60,193 nt of DNA from Corynebacterium kefirresidentii (GTDB taxonomy: Bacteria; Actinomycetota; Actinomycetes; Mycobacteriales; Mycobacteriaceae): NCBI GenBank assembly GCA_002154655.1, contig NGUZ01000015.1:1-60193 (forward strand), read 5' to 3'. Every line of letters starts with the position of its first letter. Positions within the stretch are counted from its first letter, which is position 1. Positions 1 through 8,673 of the stretch are shown in pieces. Under the pieces are notes generated by a model that made no database searches, was not told the DNA's origin, and saw nothing but the letters and a program-made list of their open reading frames with translations. Made by a program: the position numbers and the translations under genes.

Positions 1-174
1 ACCATCAAGTAACCTCCCGGCTACCTCTCGGCGACTTGGATTAATGTAGTCCACCCCCAACAAAAAAGACAAATCCCCAGGATAACGGGCATTATGGCAG
101 AGTTTTACCTGGTTAAGTGGCCCCATAGCTACTAATGCCTCAAGGAAGCCTGCAATCGAGATGCTTTCTCCCAT
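1..174 (-). CDS. unrecognised protein, 5' part only (runs off window)
   Basis: An open frame on the minus strand begins at an ATG at 174 and stays open for 58 codons to the window edge, so only the N-terminal part is visible. It begins MGESISIAGFLEAL. A GAGAGG sequence lies about ten bases upstream and could be a ribosome binding site; the frame is closed by TAA roughly 36 bases upstream. I recognise no family or motif. It lies outside attL, so it is host or older-island DNA downstream of the original ssrA gene. It could still be a chance open frame. Confidence 0.4.
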   Translation of the reverse strand, partial: MGESISIAGFLEALVAMGPLNQVKLCHNARYPGDLSFLLGVDYINPSRREVAGRLLDG

Positions 175-286
175 ATTTGAAAGGCCTCTCTGGTGGACCG
201 CTCCCCTTTAGGTGGGCGATCCCTAAAAAATGGATTGGGGAGAGCGGACAATTATCAGCAAGATGACCACCGGGCTCCTTGCATGG

Positions 287-313
287 AAAAAGGCCCCCGA
301 TTTCTCGGGGGCC
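287..313 (-). terminator. former ssrA terminator
   Basis: On the minus strand GGCCCCCGA and its complement form a nine-pair stem with a short loop followed by TTTTT. It lies directly outside attL, where the 3' end of tmRNA ended before phage insertion. It is now separated from ssrA by the whole prophage. Confidence 0.75.
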
Positions 314-338
314 TATCGGTGGAGCTGCCGGGAATTGA
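308..338. other. attL, left prophage attachment site
   Basis: A 31-bp sequence identical to 42586-42616. It includes the last bases of the tmRNA T-arm and acceptor stem and the first bases of the terminator stem. Sequence identity stops sharply on both sides. The remnant here lacks the rest of tmRNA, so the functional gene copy is at the right end. Confidence 0.92.
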
Positions 339-385
339 CGCAATAACACTACCACCAGCATCTATTATAAATGCACCGACCCTCA

Positions 386-403
386 TGGGACTAGCATGGG
401 ACT
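386..403. promoter_or_regulatory. paired TGGGACT repeats, probable integrase arm site (left arm)
   Basis: TGGGACT occurs at 386-392 and 397-403, one helical turn (11 bp) apart, about 50 bp inside attL. The same 11-bp-spaced pairs occur twice beside attR. Tyrosine integrases use their N-terminal domain to bind short repeated arm sites on both sides of attP, which fits this distribution. Binding is inferred. Confidence 0.55.
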
Positions 404-432
404 GCATCGAGGAAAGCTACGCTTTAAAACGC

Positions 433-466
433 AAAAAAGACCCCCACCCGCTAAGGGTGAGGGTCG
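433..466 (-). terminator. terminator of the phage late operon
   Basis: On the minus strand an eleven-base stem, GACCCTCACCC pairing with GGGTGGGGGTC (one G-T pair), a five-base loop and a run of six T. It directly follows the last lysis-region gene and closes the long leftward transcript just inside attL. Confidence 0.85.
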
Positions 467-469
467 AGG

Positions 470-892
470 TTAATCAGTGTCCGGGTAGGTACTTATCTTC
501 CACTCGGGATAGGTCATCATCGGCGGGGGTGGAAGCGTGATGTTTTTCTCCACCGCCCAGAACTGCAACTTCCTCCAGTACCCAGCCACGTAAAGCTGAT
601 ACTCGTGATGAATCTTGTCTTTCTCCTGGAGCGAACCAATCTCATTGTCCAAGCGTTGAATTGTTGCTTCCATGCGATCTAGGCGGCGCGCATCACTAGC
701 TTTGTCCTCTTCGATAGCTTCCTGCTTGTGGCGCTGAATGGCGCGGGCTGCTGCGCCTATCAGGCCACCGTATTCTGCTGCCGCTTTGGAGAATAGGCCG
801 GAGACCATGGCGAGGATAATAAGCAGCGAGAGGACGAATCCCCAGGGTGATTTCGTGGCTGATACAAAATTTAGAATGGCTTCCTCACCCAT
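470..892 (-). CDS. membrane-anchored coiled-coil protein, lysis region
   Basis: 140 residues. A hydrophobic segment at about 17-35 is followed by a charged helical region (about 50-95) with a coiled-coil look, then a Trp- and Pro-containing tail. The shape is that of a small membrane-anchored lysis accessory, as often found beside holins in actinobacterial phages, but there is no diagnostic motif. Its start overlaps the end of the preceding four-helix membrane gene by 8 bp, and it is the last gene before the operon terminator. Role in lysis is inferred from position. Confidence 0.7.
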   Translation of the reverse strand: MGEEAILNFVSATKSPWGFVLSLLIILAMVSGLFSKAAAEYGGLIGAAARAIQRHKQEAIEEDKASDARRLDRMEATIQRLDNEIGSLQEKDKIHHEYQLYVAGYWRKLQFWAVEKNITLPPPPMMTYPEWKISTYPDTD

Positions 893-1289
893 CGTTCCCC
901 TTTCTGTTCGCCACGACTGCCATGCGAATAGTCAGGGTGCACGCGATGGTTGCCCAGATTCCTGCGGTGGTGAGGTAGCCGGTGAAAAATCGCCAATCGT
1001 CCAGGGGGTGGAGGTTAATATCGTCTAGCACCATGAGGGAGAACACGAAGTAAATGGCGGCAGTGACGATGGCTCCGTCTCGTATTACCCGAGTCCAGTT
1101 TTTTACCAGCCCAATCGCGTTAGCAATCGATACCAGGATACATACCGCACCCCACACGATGGGCGGGTCCAGGGACTCCACTTGGAATACGCCATTGCCG
1201 GCGTGTGGGTTTCCGGTGACGTAATCCAAGCCGCGTGCGAATAGCTGGAGGGTGAGTAGCGCGGTGATGAGTCTTAGTGTCCGCGTCAT
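885..1289 (-). CDS. four-helix membrane protein, possible second holin
   Basis: 134 residues with four predicted hydrophobic helices at roughly 5-20, 43-62, 70-90 and 102-125, and a short basic tail. It lies between the holin candidate and the coiled-coil membrane protein, downstream of the endolysin. Corynebacterial and mycobacterial phages often have two or more small membrane proteins after the endolysin, and this fits. There is no signature that separates holin from anti-holin. Confidence 0.7.
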   Translation of the reverse strand: MTRTLRLITALLTLQLFARGLDYVTGNPHAGNGVFQVESLDPPIVWGAVCILVSIANAIGLVKNWTRVIRDGAIVTAAIYFVFSLMVLDDINLHPLDDWRFFTGYLTTAGIWATIACTLTIRMAVVANRKGNDG

Positions 1290-1292
1290 TTC

Positions 1293-1622
1293 CTACTCCC
1301 CTGCGGTGGTGGGGCCGGTGTAGACCGGCAAGGTGGGCGCATCCTCCGGCTCAGTTGTGGCGGGCTGCTCAATGACTACACCTACAGGGGCTTCATCGGA
1401 TTCACGGCCCGTATTCACCGCGGCGAGGAAACCACCAATGAGTGCGGCTAATCCGCCGGTTTGGCCGAGCCAGCCGTCCACCTCGTCAGGGCTGACGATG
1501 CCGAAGGCGACGAGGGCCAGGCCTACGGCGGCGACCACGACGTACACAGCGAGGCGAATCCACCACGGGGTGCCGATGACAGCGCGAGGCTTTGGTGCGG
1601 GATTGGTGTAGTGGCGTGCCAT
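1293..1622 (-). CDS. holin-like protein, two membrane helices
   Basis: 109 residues. Two hydrophobic segments (about 22-45 and 54-70) are separated by a short acidic turn containing SPDEVDG, then an acidic, Pro/Thr-rich C-terminal tail. This matches the two-helix holins of actinobacterial siphophages. The start codon shares its bases with the stop of the endolysin gene at 1622, so translation is probably coupled. A holin forms membrane lesions that allow the endolysin to reach the wall at lysis time. Confidence 0.78.
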   Translation of the reverse strand: MARHYTNPAPKPRAVIGTPWWIRLAVYVVVAAVGLALVAFGIVSPDEVDGWLGQTGGLAALIGGFLAAVNTGRESDEAPVGVVIEQPATTEPEDAPTLPVYTGPTTAGE

Positions 1623-3082
1623 TAGTGCTTACCTCCTAGGAGCTGGTCGAGCTTCCGCTCAATACGGACAATCATCTGAATCATGTGAGCAAGGGCGTCA
1701 ACCGGAGTAATCCCCTTCCCCTTCTCGTTCAGCCCTAGGTGCTTCCAGCCGGGGTAGGACGCCTCAATGTCTACCGTGCCGTCCTTGCGAACGATCTTGT
1801 CGCGCCCGCCGGTCAGCTGCTGCCGAATATCTTTCACATCCGAGCCAATGGGGTCGGTGATGCGAATATCGACGTAGCGCTTGGTCTCCTCGGCTTTACG
1901 GTCTATGTGGTCAAGGATTCTTTGAATCTCAGACATACTTAGCTCCTGCTTTCCTGTGAATAGTGCTTCCAGCTCGCCCCGTGTACCTCTGTAGGCGTTG
2001 ATGTCCACGTTGGGGTGGCCCGCGACGGTGCCACGCGAACCGAACTGCAAAAGGTCTGGTTTACGGTCACCCAATGGGTAGTCCCAGCCGGGGTGATGGT
2101 CTCCGCCCTCACTCGCGTACAACGCACGCGGCTCACCAACCCCATTACTGTCCCCGTAGTTGGAGCACCAGAGCGCGCCGAGTCCCTGCATGGACGGCTC
2201 GCCACCGGGCATGTGCTCCCAGTACCACGCGCCGGAATATACGCCGGGGACACGGTATCCGCGCCGCTCAAGTTCTCGTTTGGCTTCCCACACGTCCTCG
2301 CCGTGCAACAGGTAGTGGCGTGGGTCTCCCGGTGGGAACCGCTCGTCGATGCTCTCCACGTCAATCCATACCGGCAGGTCTCGGCGTCCGCCCATCTGCT
2401 GGTCGATAACATCAACCTGCTGGGCGATGGTGGTGCCTTCCGATGGGGCACGCAGATACCAGTAGGTGGAGATGAGCATTCCGGCCTGCTCGGCGTCCGC
2501 CAGGTGCGAATGGAATACCGGGTCGACGTAGGTGCCGTCACATAGGCGAATGATGGCAAACTCCATGCCCTCCTGCTTAGCCTTGACACAGCTCAATCCA
2601 TCGTTATGTTCACTGATGTCAATTCCGTGCAGTGTTCCGCCCTGCTTCCCCACAGTGTCGCCGGGCTGTGCCGCGCCCGCGAGATACGGGGCGGGGTCTT
2701 GGTGGGCACCACCCAGTCGCCCCGGTGCTCCCCACACCTCGAAATGAAGATGCGGGCCGGTGGACTGCCCCTCATTACCGACCACACCAATCTGCTGGCC
2801 TGCGCGTACACGGTCGCCAGCCTTAACCAGAATGCCGTCATGCTTCACGTGCCCGTAGATGAAATCCTTGCCTACACTGTCCTGGCAGTCGAGCCAAATC
2901 CACGAGCCGAAACCAGACACGTTGTAGCGCTCCCTGCCTTCCACCACGACACCATCAGCCGCCGCATAAATCGGCGTGCCAATCGGTGCAGCGAAGTCCA
3001 GACCGGCGTGGAATGTGCCCCAGCGTGGCCCATAGCCACTAGACACCTGATAGGTGCCCTGCCTCATTGGGTGAGTAACCAT
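1622..3082 (-). CDS. endolysin with M23 peptidase and GH25 muramidase domains
   Basis: 486 residues. The N-terminal domain (about 12-120) is an M23 metallopeptidase: FHAGLD supplies H25 and D29, YGH supplies H78 and HLH lies at 111-113. A second domain (about 152-375) is a GH25 muramidase: it begins GIDISEHN and has the acidic pair in WIDVE at D241 and E243. A C-terminal helical linker of about 100 residues follows. It should cut both peptide cross-links and glycan chains of peptidoglycan. I place the start at the ATG at 3082 because AAGGAGG lies eight bases before it; the GTG at 3100 would precede that site. Confidence 0.92.
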   Translation of the reverse strand: MVTHPMRQGTYQVSSGYGPRWGTFHAGLDFAAPIGTPIYAAADGVVVEGRERYNVSGFGSWIWLDCQDSVGKDFIYGHVKHDGILVKAGDRVRAGQQIGVVGNEGQSTGPHLHFEVWGAPGRLGGAHQDPAPYLAGAAQPGDTVGKQGGTLHGIDISEHNDGLSCVKAKQEGMEFAIIRLCDGTYVDPVFHSHLADAEQAGMLISTYWYLRAPSEGTTIAQQVDVIDQQMGGRRDLPVWIDVESIDERFPPGDPRHYLLHGEDVWEAKRELERRGYRVPGVYSGAWYWEHMPGGEPSMQGLGALWCSNYGDSNGVGEPRALYASEGGDHHPGWDYPLGDRKPDLLQFGSRGTVAGHPNVDINAYRGTRGELEALFTGKQELSMSEIQRILDHIDRKAEETKRYVDIRITDPIGSDVKDIRQQLTGGRDKIVRKDGTVDIEASYPGWKHLGLNEKGKGITPVDALAHMIQMIVRIERKLDQLLGGKH

Positions 3083-3107
3083 AATTACGCCCTCCTTCAC
3101 GCAAAAA

Positions 3108-4934
3108 TTAAAGCGCCCCGTGGGGCGCTACTAGTGGGGCACGGCTGGAATAGAAAGTCAGCCGTGGCGTTGCACCACGGGCGAAACCAGCCATGAAACG
3201 ACCAATCCAAGCCTTCACCTTGTCCACCAGGTGCACACCATCAGCGATATACATGGCTCGCGGCAGATAGCCTGCCGCAATATCCTTAGTGTCCTGCGCG
3301 CTTAATTCAGTGCCTAAAATCTCAGCCGCATTGGACTGCAAAACATTCCGCATATCCAAAAACTGCGTAGGCACGGTTGCCACAGCCCAGTCACGAATTT
3401 CATCAGCAGCCTGCACACCATCAGTATCACCATGGGCTGGGACGTAGCCACACATAATTGTTTCCGGCCCCCACGCATCAAGGGCGTCACAGTAGGCGCG
3501 GATAACGTGCTGCCCAAGCGTCTGCCCCGGATGATGGTACTTATTGCGGATAGCATTCCCACCAAACCACACAATGTGCCAAGAGTTTTCTTTCTCACCC
3601 GCACGGGTAGAAATCCACTGCGTTGGCTTATTGATAGGCATGTCTGCGTCCCCGCCGGATAGGTACACGACCCATGAGGATTTTTCCGCAGAATACTTCA
3701 ACGATGCGGAGCGATCATTAATCGTTCCCAACACTGCGTAGGTGCCGTCTGTCCTCACCATAGGGTCCCAATCGAGGACTACTGGGACTTCGGTTTTAGG
3801 TTTGAGAACAACGCCCGGCTGGATGAATGCGCCTCGCGCTCCGTCCTGGAGAAGGATCTCGTCAGGGCGAGCACCACCTACGCCGAAGTTCGTAATGTCC
3901 CATTCTGGTCGGGCTTTCACTAAGTAATCAGGCCAGTTTCCTTCACCACCCACCTGCGAATCACCGTGAGTTACAACCGACTGAAAATCAGTCGAATTAG
4001 ATTCTCCGCCGGCTGACCTCTTCTCCCAAGTAGTGAACGTCCCATCTCCCATTCGGACGCGACGCCATGTACCACCCACACCGTCGACGTTAATCGTGGT
4101 CCACTCTTGGATGAGTCGCCCGCCACCAGCTTGCTTTACCCACAGATGAGCTGATGCCTCTACCGTTCCGGGAAAGTTTTTCAGACTCTTGAAGGTGCTG
4201 TAGCTATCCACCTGGTAGTGGCCGGGAATGGTGAAGTCATTAATGTTGGAACCTTCAGTAATTGATACAGATTCCCCGTCAAAAGCACGCTTCCACGGAA
4301 ACCAGGAGCCGTCTGTCGACTTAGCCCTACTCCACCGCCGCGCAGGGCCATCCACACCTATTTCTAGCCATTCTTGAACAATGCGCCCGCTACCTGCAGG
4401 AGTTACCACGATACGGAGTCCGCCAGATGCGGCTCCCTCCGGCTTATTCTTTAGGCTCTTAGCAATAGAGTAGGTATCGGACTCGTAAATTCCGTATTCG
4501 GTGAGCTGATTCAGATCCTCGTTTAATCCCAGCTTCCTCCGATACCAGCGAAGAGAACTGGGCGCATTGGCTACCGCCTCATTAACTAGTTTTTGCATCT
4601 GCTGCTTGATGTCTAGATATTCAGCCATCTTTGACGGCAGATTCAGGGCGTTGACGATGGCTTCCCATATTTGCGACATGCCATAGGCGGCGATGAAGGG
4701 GATCGAGTCACTCCACCCCGGGCCTTCTACATACAGCCACCCTTTTACCCCTTCGAGGACTGTTATTGAGAACTGTCCTTGACTGGTGACTTCCACGCGC
4801 TGGGGTTGGCTTATGGTGACCCCTGAGCCGGTGGCTTGTGCCGTGGCTGCTTTGATGGTCACGTTGGAAACGTCTTCGAGTGGCTTGGTGGTTATGTCGG
4901 AAATAGTTCCGTCGAGTTTTACGGCCATGAGCAT
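3108..4934 (-). CDS. tail fibre with pyocin-knob repeats and SGNH hydrolase domain
   Basis: 608 residues. Residues 1-85 form a phage-fibre N-terminal beta region, 90-140 is helical, two pyocin-knob repeats lie at about 148-216 and 239-306 (both with SxxKSLKN and W-rich ends), and the C-terminal half is an SGNH/GDSL hydrolase: GDS with S326, a GxxG block with NFGVGG, and DGVH with D565 and H568 as the remaining catalytic pair. Fibres of this build bind the cell surface and remove acyl or acetyl groups from it. It lies between the baseplate genes and the endolysin. ATG at 4928 is an alternative start. Confidence 0.85.
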   Translation of the reverse strand: MLMAVKLDGTISDITTKPLEDVSNVTIKAATAQATGSGVTISQPQRVEVTSQGQFSITVLEGVKGWLYVEGPGWSDSIPFIAAYGMSQIWEAIVNALNLPSKMAEYLDIKQQMQKLVNEAVANAPSSLRWYRRKLGLNEDLNQLTEYGIYESDTYSIAKSLKNKPEGAASGGLRIVVTPAGSGRIVQEWLEIGVDGPARRWSRAKSTDGSWFPWKRAFDGESVSITEGSNINDFTIPGHYQVDSYSTFKSLKNFPGTVEASAHLWVKQAGGGRLIQEWTTINVDGVGGTWRRVRMGDGTFTTWEKRSAGGESNSTDFQSVVTHGDSQVGGEGNWPDYLVKARPEWDITNFGVGGARPDEILLQDGARGAFIQPGVVLKPKTEVPVVLDWDPMVRTDGTYAVLGTINDRSASLKYSAEKSSWVVYLSGGDADMPINKPTQWISTRAGEKENSWHIVWFGGNAIRNKYHHPGQTLGQHVIRAYCDALDAWGPETIMCGYVPAHGDTDGVQAADEIRDWAVATVPTQFLDMRNVLQSNAAEILGTELSAQDTKDIAAGYLPRAMYIADGVHLVDKVKAWIGRFMAGFARGATPRLTFYSSRAPLVAPHGAL

Positions 4935-4980
4935 CTGTCCTTTCTAGGGTGTAAGCGGGGTCGGTGACAGTGGGTTCCTT

Positions 4981-5601
4981 TTAGAGTTTTTCTATTAGCC
5001 ACATCAGGGACTGCCCTGCCGTGGGGAGGGTTCGTAAATAAAGGCTGGTTTTCTCCGCCAGCTTCACGACAACGGATGGATTCAGCTCGGCACGTGACGT
5101 GTTCGCCGGGGTGACTGGTACGGCAGTCGGCCCTCCTAAAATGGCGAGGTAATCTGCGGCACCCAGCCATAGTTCACACCTGTAGACTCCAGGCGGGACC
5201 GTGACTGCCACCGTGCTGGTTTCAAATGATTCTGGTACTGGCGTTTCTGCTTTCAAGGGAATGTTGATTCTGGCGCTCCCGGGCTGTGTGGTTCCAGAGC
5301 AGACGAGTCGCTGAATGCGGGAGTCTTGTACGTCCTTTTTTGTGGCTAGGTTGTCGAGGTCTTTTTTCAGCGCGTAGCTTGCAAGGTCGGGGCTTGAGGC
5401 GTTTTCTAGCGCGGCCACCCTTTTGGATAGTTCGGCGTTTCCGGTGTTTGCGGAGTCGGCTTGGGCGGCGATGTGGGCGAAGGCTTTGCCCGCTTCCTGG
5501 CCGGTGTGCTCGGCGTCGGAGACCAAGTTTTCGGCGTCGTGGCGCCCATCAATGGTGTAGTTCTTTTCCACACCATCGCCACTGTTGGGGTTAATGCCCA
5601 T
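4981..5601 (-). CDS. minor tail protein with coiled-coil and beta-rich C-terminus
   Basis: 206 residues. The first 100 residues are polar and helical, with a heptad-like stretch ending in repeated Leu-Lys pairs; the last 100 are beta-rich with many Thr, Val and Pro. This is the usual form of a fibre-attachment or upper-fibre protein in actinobacterial siphophages. It starts 11 bp inside the end of the previous gene and comes just before the fibre. Assignment to the tail is by position and composition. Confidence 0.65.
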   Translation of the reverse strand: MGINPNSGDGVEKNYTIDGRHDAENLVSDAEHTGQEAGKAFAHIAAQADSANTGNAELSKRVAALENASSPDLASYALKKDLDNLATKKDVQDSRIQRLVCSGTTQPGSARINIPLKAETPVPESFETSTVAVTVPPGVYRCELWLGAADYLAILGGPTAVPVTPANTSRAELNPSVVVKLAEKTSLYLRTLPTAGQSLMWLIEKL

Positions 5602-6184
5602 CGTCTAGTTCCTCCATCGCTTTTAGACGCTCTAGGCGCATGGCTTCGGCGGCAAGCTGGGATAGTTCTAGGGCGGTAAGCCCATCGAGGGTTTTAGGCG
5701 CTGGTGTGGTGGATTCGGCGCGGGCGCGCTTCTGGTTAATCGGTATCCACGCCACCTGCTCCCCCGGTGTGCCCGTACCGCCTAGTGGGTCAAGTTTCAC
5801 CGCAGGGCCAAGCGCCAGGGTCACGTCGTACAGGCCGGGCTTGGTGAACTTACCGGTGAGGGTGCCGTTGTGGCGGTGTAGCTCAATGCCGGGCGGCAAA
5901 TGCCCCTCCATGATGCGCACACCGCGCTTATCAGCCCCTGGAATCGTAAACTCCAACGACTGCCCCACGCTGGCGCGCTGGCGGTCGCTGTTCGTCTCGA
6001 AGTCCACCGCCCACCCAAGCGTGACGGTATCCGCATCGCCTACTTCAAAGCGGGCGCCTAAATCATCAAAAATGTGCCGTGCCACGGCAGACTCGCGGCC
6101 CTCCGGCACCACACCCAGAAACAGGCCCGCGTACGGGTGCTCCGATGCTGGCACCTCTGTGGGCACAATGTAGCGGTAATCCAC
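5591..6184 (-). CDS. minor tail protein with an Ig-like (He_PIG-type) segment
   Basis: 197 residues. After a beta-rich N-terminal half, residues about 95-130 contain LPPGIELHRHNGTLTG followed by GLYDVTLAL, a pattern of He_PIG Ig-like domains that bind or space surface-exposed virion parts. The C-terminus is helical and acidic. Starts two bases after the preceding baseplate gene ends. Likely a baseplate or fibre-linker component exposed on the tail tip; the exact role is not shown. Confidence 0.65.
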   Translation of the reverse strand: MDYRYIVPTEVPASEHPYAGLFLGVVPEGRESAVARHIFDDLGARFEVGDADTVTLGWAVDFETNSDRQRASVGQSLEFTIPGADKRGVRIMEGHLPPGIELHRHNGTLTGKFTKPGLYDVTLALGPAVKLDPLGGTGTPGEQVAWIPINQKRARAESTTPAPKTLDGLTALELSQLAAEAMRLERLKAMEELDDGH

Positions 6185-6186
6185 GT

Positions 6187-7821
6187 TTATCCTCCCTTTG
6201 TCACGGCCAACCGGCCAATCACAGCCCGAACGTTCTCCTTGTTGGCCTGGTACAGCTCACCCGGCGACGCCAACGAGGCGTAGTCACCAATACGAAGCTG
6301 CCAGCCCACCTCGTTGCCGGGCTTCGAGGTCCACGTCAGCCCAGACACGTAAGCAGCCCACACCATGCCCCAGGCGGTGACGCCGATGGTGTCGCCCAGG
6401 TCGAAGTCACGGCCCGGCAAGTATGGGTCGGGGCTGTCGATGGAGAACTCGGCGGAAATGCCTCCCTCCGTCTCCTGCTTCGCCTGCCACGCCTTCTGCA
6501 ACGACTCCACCGTGTTGGCTTCACCAGTTTTGGAGATAGCCGTGAAACGAGACCGGCCGTAATGGAATTGCCGGTTCTTATCCACGTACTCGTTGAGGAC
6601 GAACAGCCGGTCAGCGGACATCTCCGCCAACAACTCGGCACCACCTTTAAGCCCCTCCGCGATAGGAGGTCCAATACCCGGCACCGCAGCAATCGCGGCA
6701 GCAAACGCTGACTTAATGCCGATATTCGCCGCCTTGTTCACCATGTCCGGGGACTTGCCACCCACCAGCCAGCGGTGATCCGTGGATTTGCGCAGCTTCA
6801 CGTCTGGGGAGTCCATGAGGGTGTAGACCACCCACGGGCGCCGGCCATCGCTGTTCTTGATGTCCACGTCCGCGAACTCTGTGGTGGAAGTGATGTAATC
6901 ATCGCTGCTAATCGTTCGCTTCAACTGACGGAAAGCCTGCCCCACGATGCCGGCCGCGCCCGTAACCGTAGCCCTAGGCGCGAAGTCAATAATCGTCGTC
7001 GGCAACGAGAGCGTCGTATAGGACGGGAAGGGCTGCGGGTCGCCGGGAAGCCACAGCCATGCGAAAGGCTGCACGCCAGCCGCCGCCCACGTAGCTTTCA
7101 AAAGGTCCCAGGCGTTATCCCACCTAGCGGACACTACGCACCATTCGGAGCGGTTACCAGACATGACCGGGGAGCAAATCACCGGGTGCATCGACGGATT
7201 GAACCCTTCCCACTGGGCGGGGTCGGTGTAGCCTGCCGTCCACGAGAACATCGTGCCCAAAAGGCTCGGCTGCTGGTAACCAATCAGGTTACGGCCAATG
7301 AGCTTGCGGGATACTTTCTCAGCACTGCCGTCTTGGCGGTCCTCCCACTGCAACTGCACGACCTTAGACCGGTTGGAGGGGTCAGCCCACAACGGCAAGT
7401 GCTTTAGGTGCTCCATCGAGTCCACGCCCGTGAGCTCCACCTCGGCGGGGTTGCCCTGCGGGTCACCACCACGTGGGTTGATTTCCAGAATGCGGTAACA
7501 GCGGCGTTTAAGTCCGGGGCGTTCCACCACGACGTGGACCGCGCCGTGAATAAGCGCGTCCAAACTGCCGCCACGGTCGAGGTTGCGGAGGTCATCGCGC
7601 AGTAGGTAGTCCACCACGGGGTTGACCGCACCCGGCGAAATCTCACCCGGCAGGGTCATGGACATATTGCCCACGTCGGCAAAAATGCCACCCCACTCGG
7701 CTTCCAACCAGTCCTCAATATCGAGCACCGGCTCCCAATTCTTGTCGTACAGGCCGACGTACTGCCCGTGGACTTGCATAACCGCCTCGCGGTGAGCCTT
7801 ATGCTGTACCCAATCAACCAT
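6187..7821 (-). CDS. baseplate/tail protein of the Gp37 (ReqiPepy6-type) family
   Basis: 544 residues, close to the usual length of the Gp37-like proteins encoded after the distal tail protein in actinobacterial siphophages. It begins with a beta-rich region containing YVGLYDKNW and DIEDWLEAEW, which resembles the tail-hub fold, and ends with a domain containing PYLPGRDFDLGDTIGV typical of tail-hub C-termini. Three bases separate it from the upstream gene. It should form the tail-tip hub around the tape measure exit. Family name is from pattern recognition, not a search. Confidence 0.75.
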   Translation of the reverse strand: MVDWVQHKAHREAVMQVHGQYVGLYDKNWEPVLDIEDWLEAEWGGIFADVGNMSMTLPGEISPGAVNPVVDYLLRDDLRNLDRGGSLDALIHGAVHVVVERPGLKRRCYRILEINPRGGDPQGNPAEVELTGVDSMEHLKHLPLWADPSNRSKVVQLQWEDRQDGSAEKVSRKLIGRNLIGYQQPSLLGTMFSWTAGYTDPAQWEGFNPSMHPVICSPVMSGNRSEWCVVSARWDNAWDLLKATWAAAGVQPFAWLWLPGDPQPFPSYTTLSLPTTIIDFAPRATVTGAAGIVGQAFRQLKRTISSDDYITSTTEFADVDIKNSDGRRPWVVYTLMDSPDVKLRKSTDHRWLVGGKSPDMVNKAANIGIKSAFAAAIAAVPGIGPPIAEGLKGGAELLAEMSADRLFVLNEYVDKNRQFHYGRSRFTAISKTGEANTVESLQKAWQAKQETEGGISAEFSIDSPDPYLPGRDFDLGDTIGVTAWGMVWAAYVSGLTWTSKPGNEVGWQLRIGDYASLASPGELYQANKENVRAVIGRLAVTKGG

Positions 7822-7824
7822 GCT

Positions 7825-8673
7825 CTACCTCCACGGGCTAAGAAAGCGCGGGGTGACCTCTAGGGTGAGCCCCGCGCCCAACTGAAAATCATTCTTTGTG
7901 TGCGGCTGTAGGGTCTCCCCTACGAGCACGCCGCGCAGCGATGACCACGTGCCAGAATCAACCACACCATTGGCGTCGGTGACTTGGCCTTGCATGCCGC
8001 GCTCCAAATCAATCCACCTCGTGCCCGGGCCTTGCGCCAGACTGACACGCAGCCCGCTAGGCAAGGTGAAACTGGTTGAGCGCCCGTCCCACTTCAAGCG
8101 AAGTTTCGGAGGCAAATCACCCGGCACCGTCACAGTGACGTTACCCGTGTATGCCCTAATACCCCCAGACCAGAACCCATCAAGGCACCTATACCGAACA
8201 CTATCCTCAATAAGGCGAGTTCCAGACGGATCTAGCTCAACCTCCGCGAAACTCACCAAACGAACACGCGCCTGACGATTCCCACCATCACGCGCCACGA
8301 CCTTCAACAGGCCATCATCGAAATAGGACCACGAATTACGCCAATCCCGCAACGTCTCCATCACCGAATCATCAGGCCCCGGACGAACAACAACATCCAA
8401 CTCGCCATCAAACGCCGGAACCTTCGACCCCGTCACACGAGAACCGTAACGAGTGACCGACTCCGCCGAAGAAAAATCCACCTCGCCGAAGCCGCCACCA
8501 AAACCGCTCTCTTTAAGAACCACACGCTGCTCATCCGCTTCCGCGTCAAGCATCGAGTGCAAGATGAACGTCTCACCAGGGCGATGCGGCGCAGTGTAGG
8601 TGATTTTGTAGCCCGGATACTCCGGCATAGTGAAACCAGAGTATCCAGAACCAAACCTCACAGGATTCACCAT
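7825..8673 (-). CDS. distal tail protein (Dit-like)
   Basis: 282 residues. Beta-rich throughout; it begins with a segment containing GSGYSGFTMPEYPG and has the DVVVRPG and SYFDDGLLKVVARDGG stretches common in phage tail-family proteins. Position directly after the tape measure and before the hub protein is the conserved place of Dit, which forms the ring that joins tail tube to baseplate. It abuts the tape measure gene with no gap. Confidence 0.75.
   Translation of the reverse strand: MVNPVRFGSGYSGFTMPEYPGYKITYTAPHRPGETFILHSMLDAEADEQRVVLKESGFGGGFGEVDFSSAESVTRYGSRVTGSKVPAFDGELDVVVRPGPDDSVMETLRDWRNSWSYFDDGLLKVVARDGGNRQARVRLVSFAEVELDPSGTRLIEDSVRYRCLDGFWSGGIRAYTGNVTVTVPGDLPPKLRLKWDGRSTSFTLPSGLRVSLAQGPGTRWIDLERGMQGQVTDANGVVDSGTWSSLRGVLVGETLQPHTKNDFQLGAGLTLEVTPRFLSPWR

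Noticed and set aside
193..540. 115-codon plus-strand frame across attL
   Set aside because: It runs through two terminators and the attachment core, has no family resemblance and no binding site; it exists only because of the junction.
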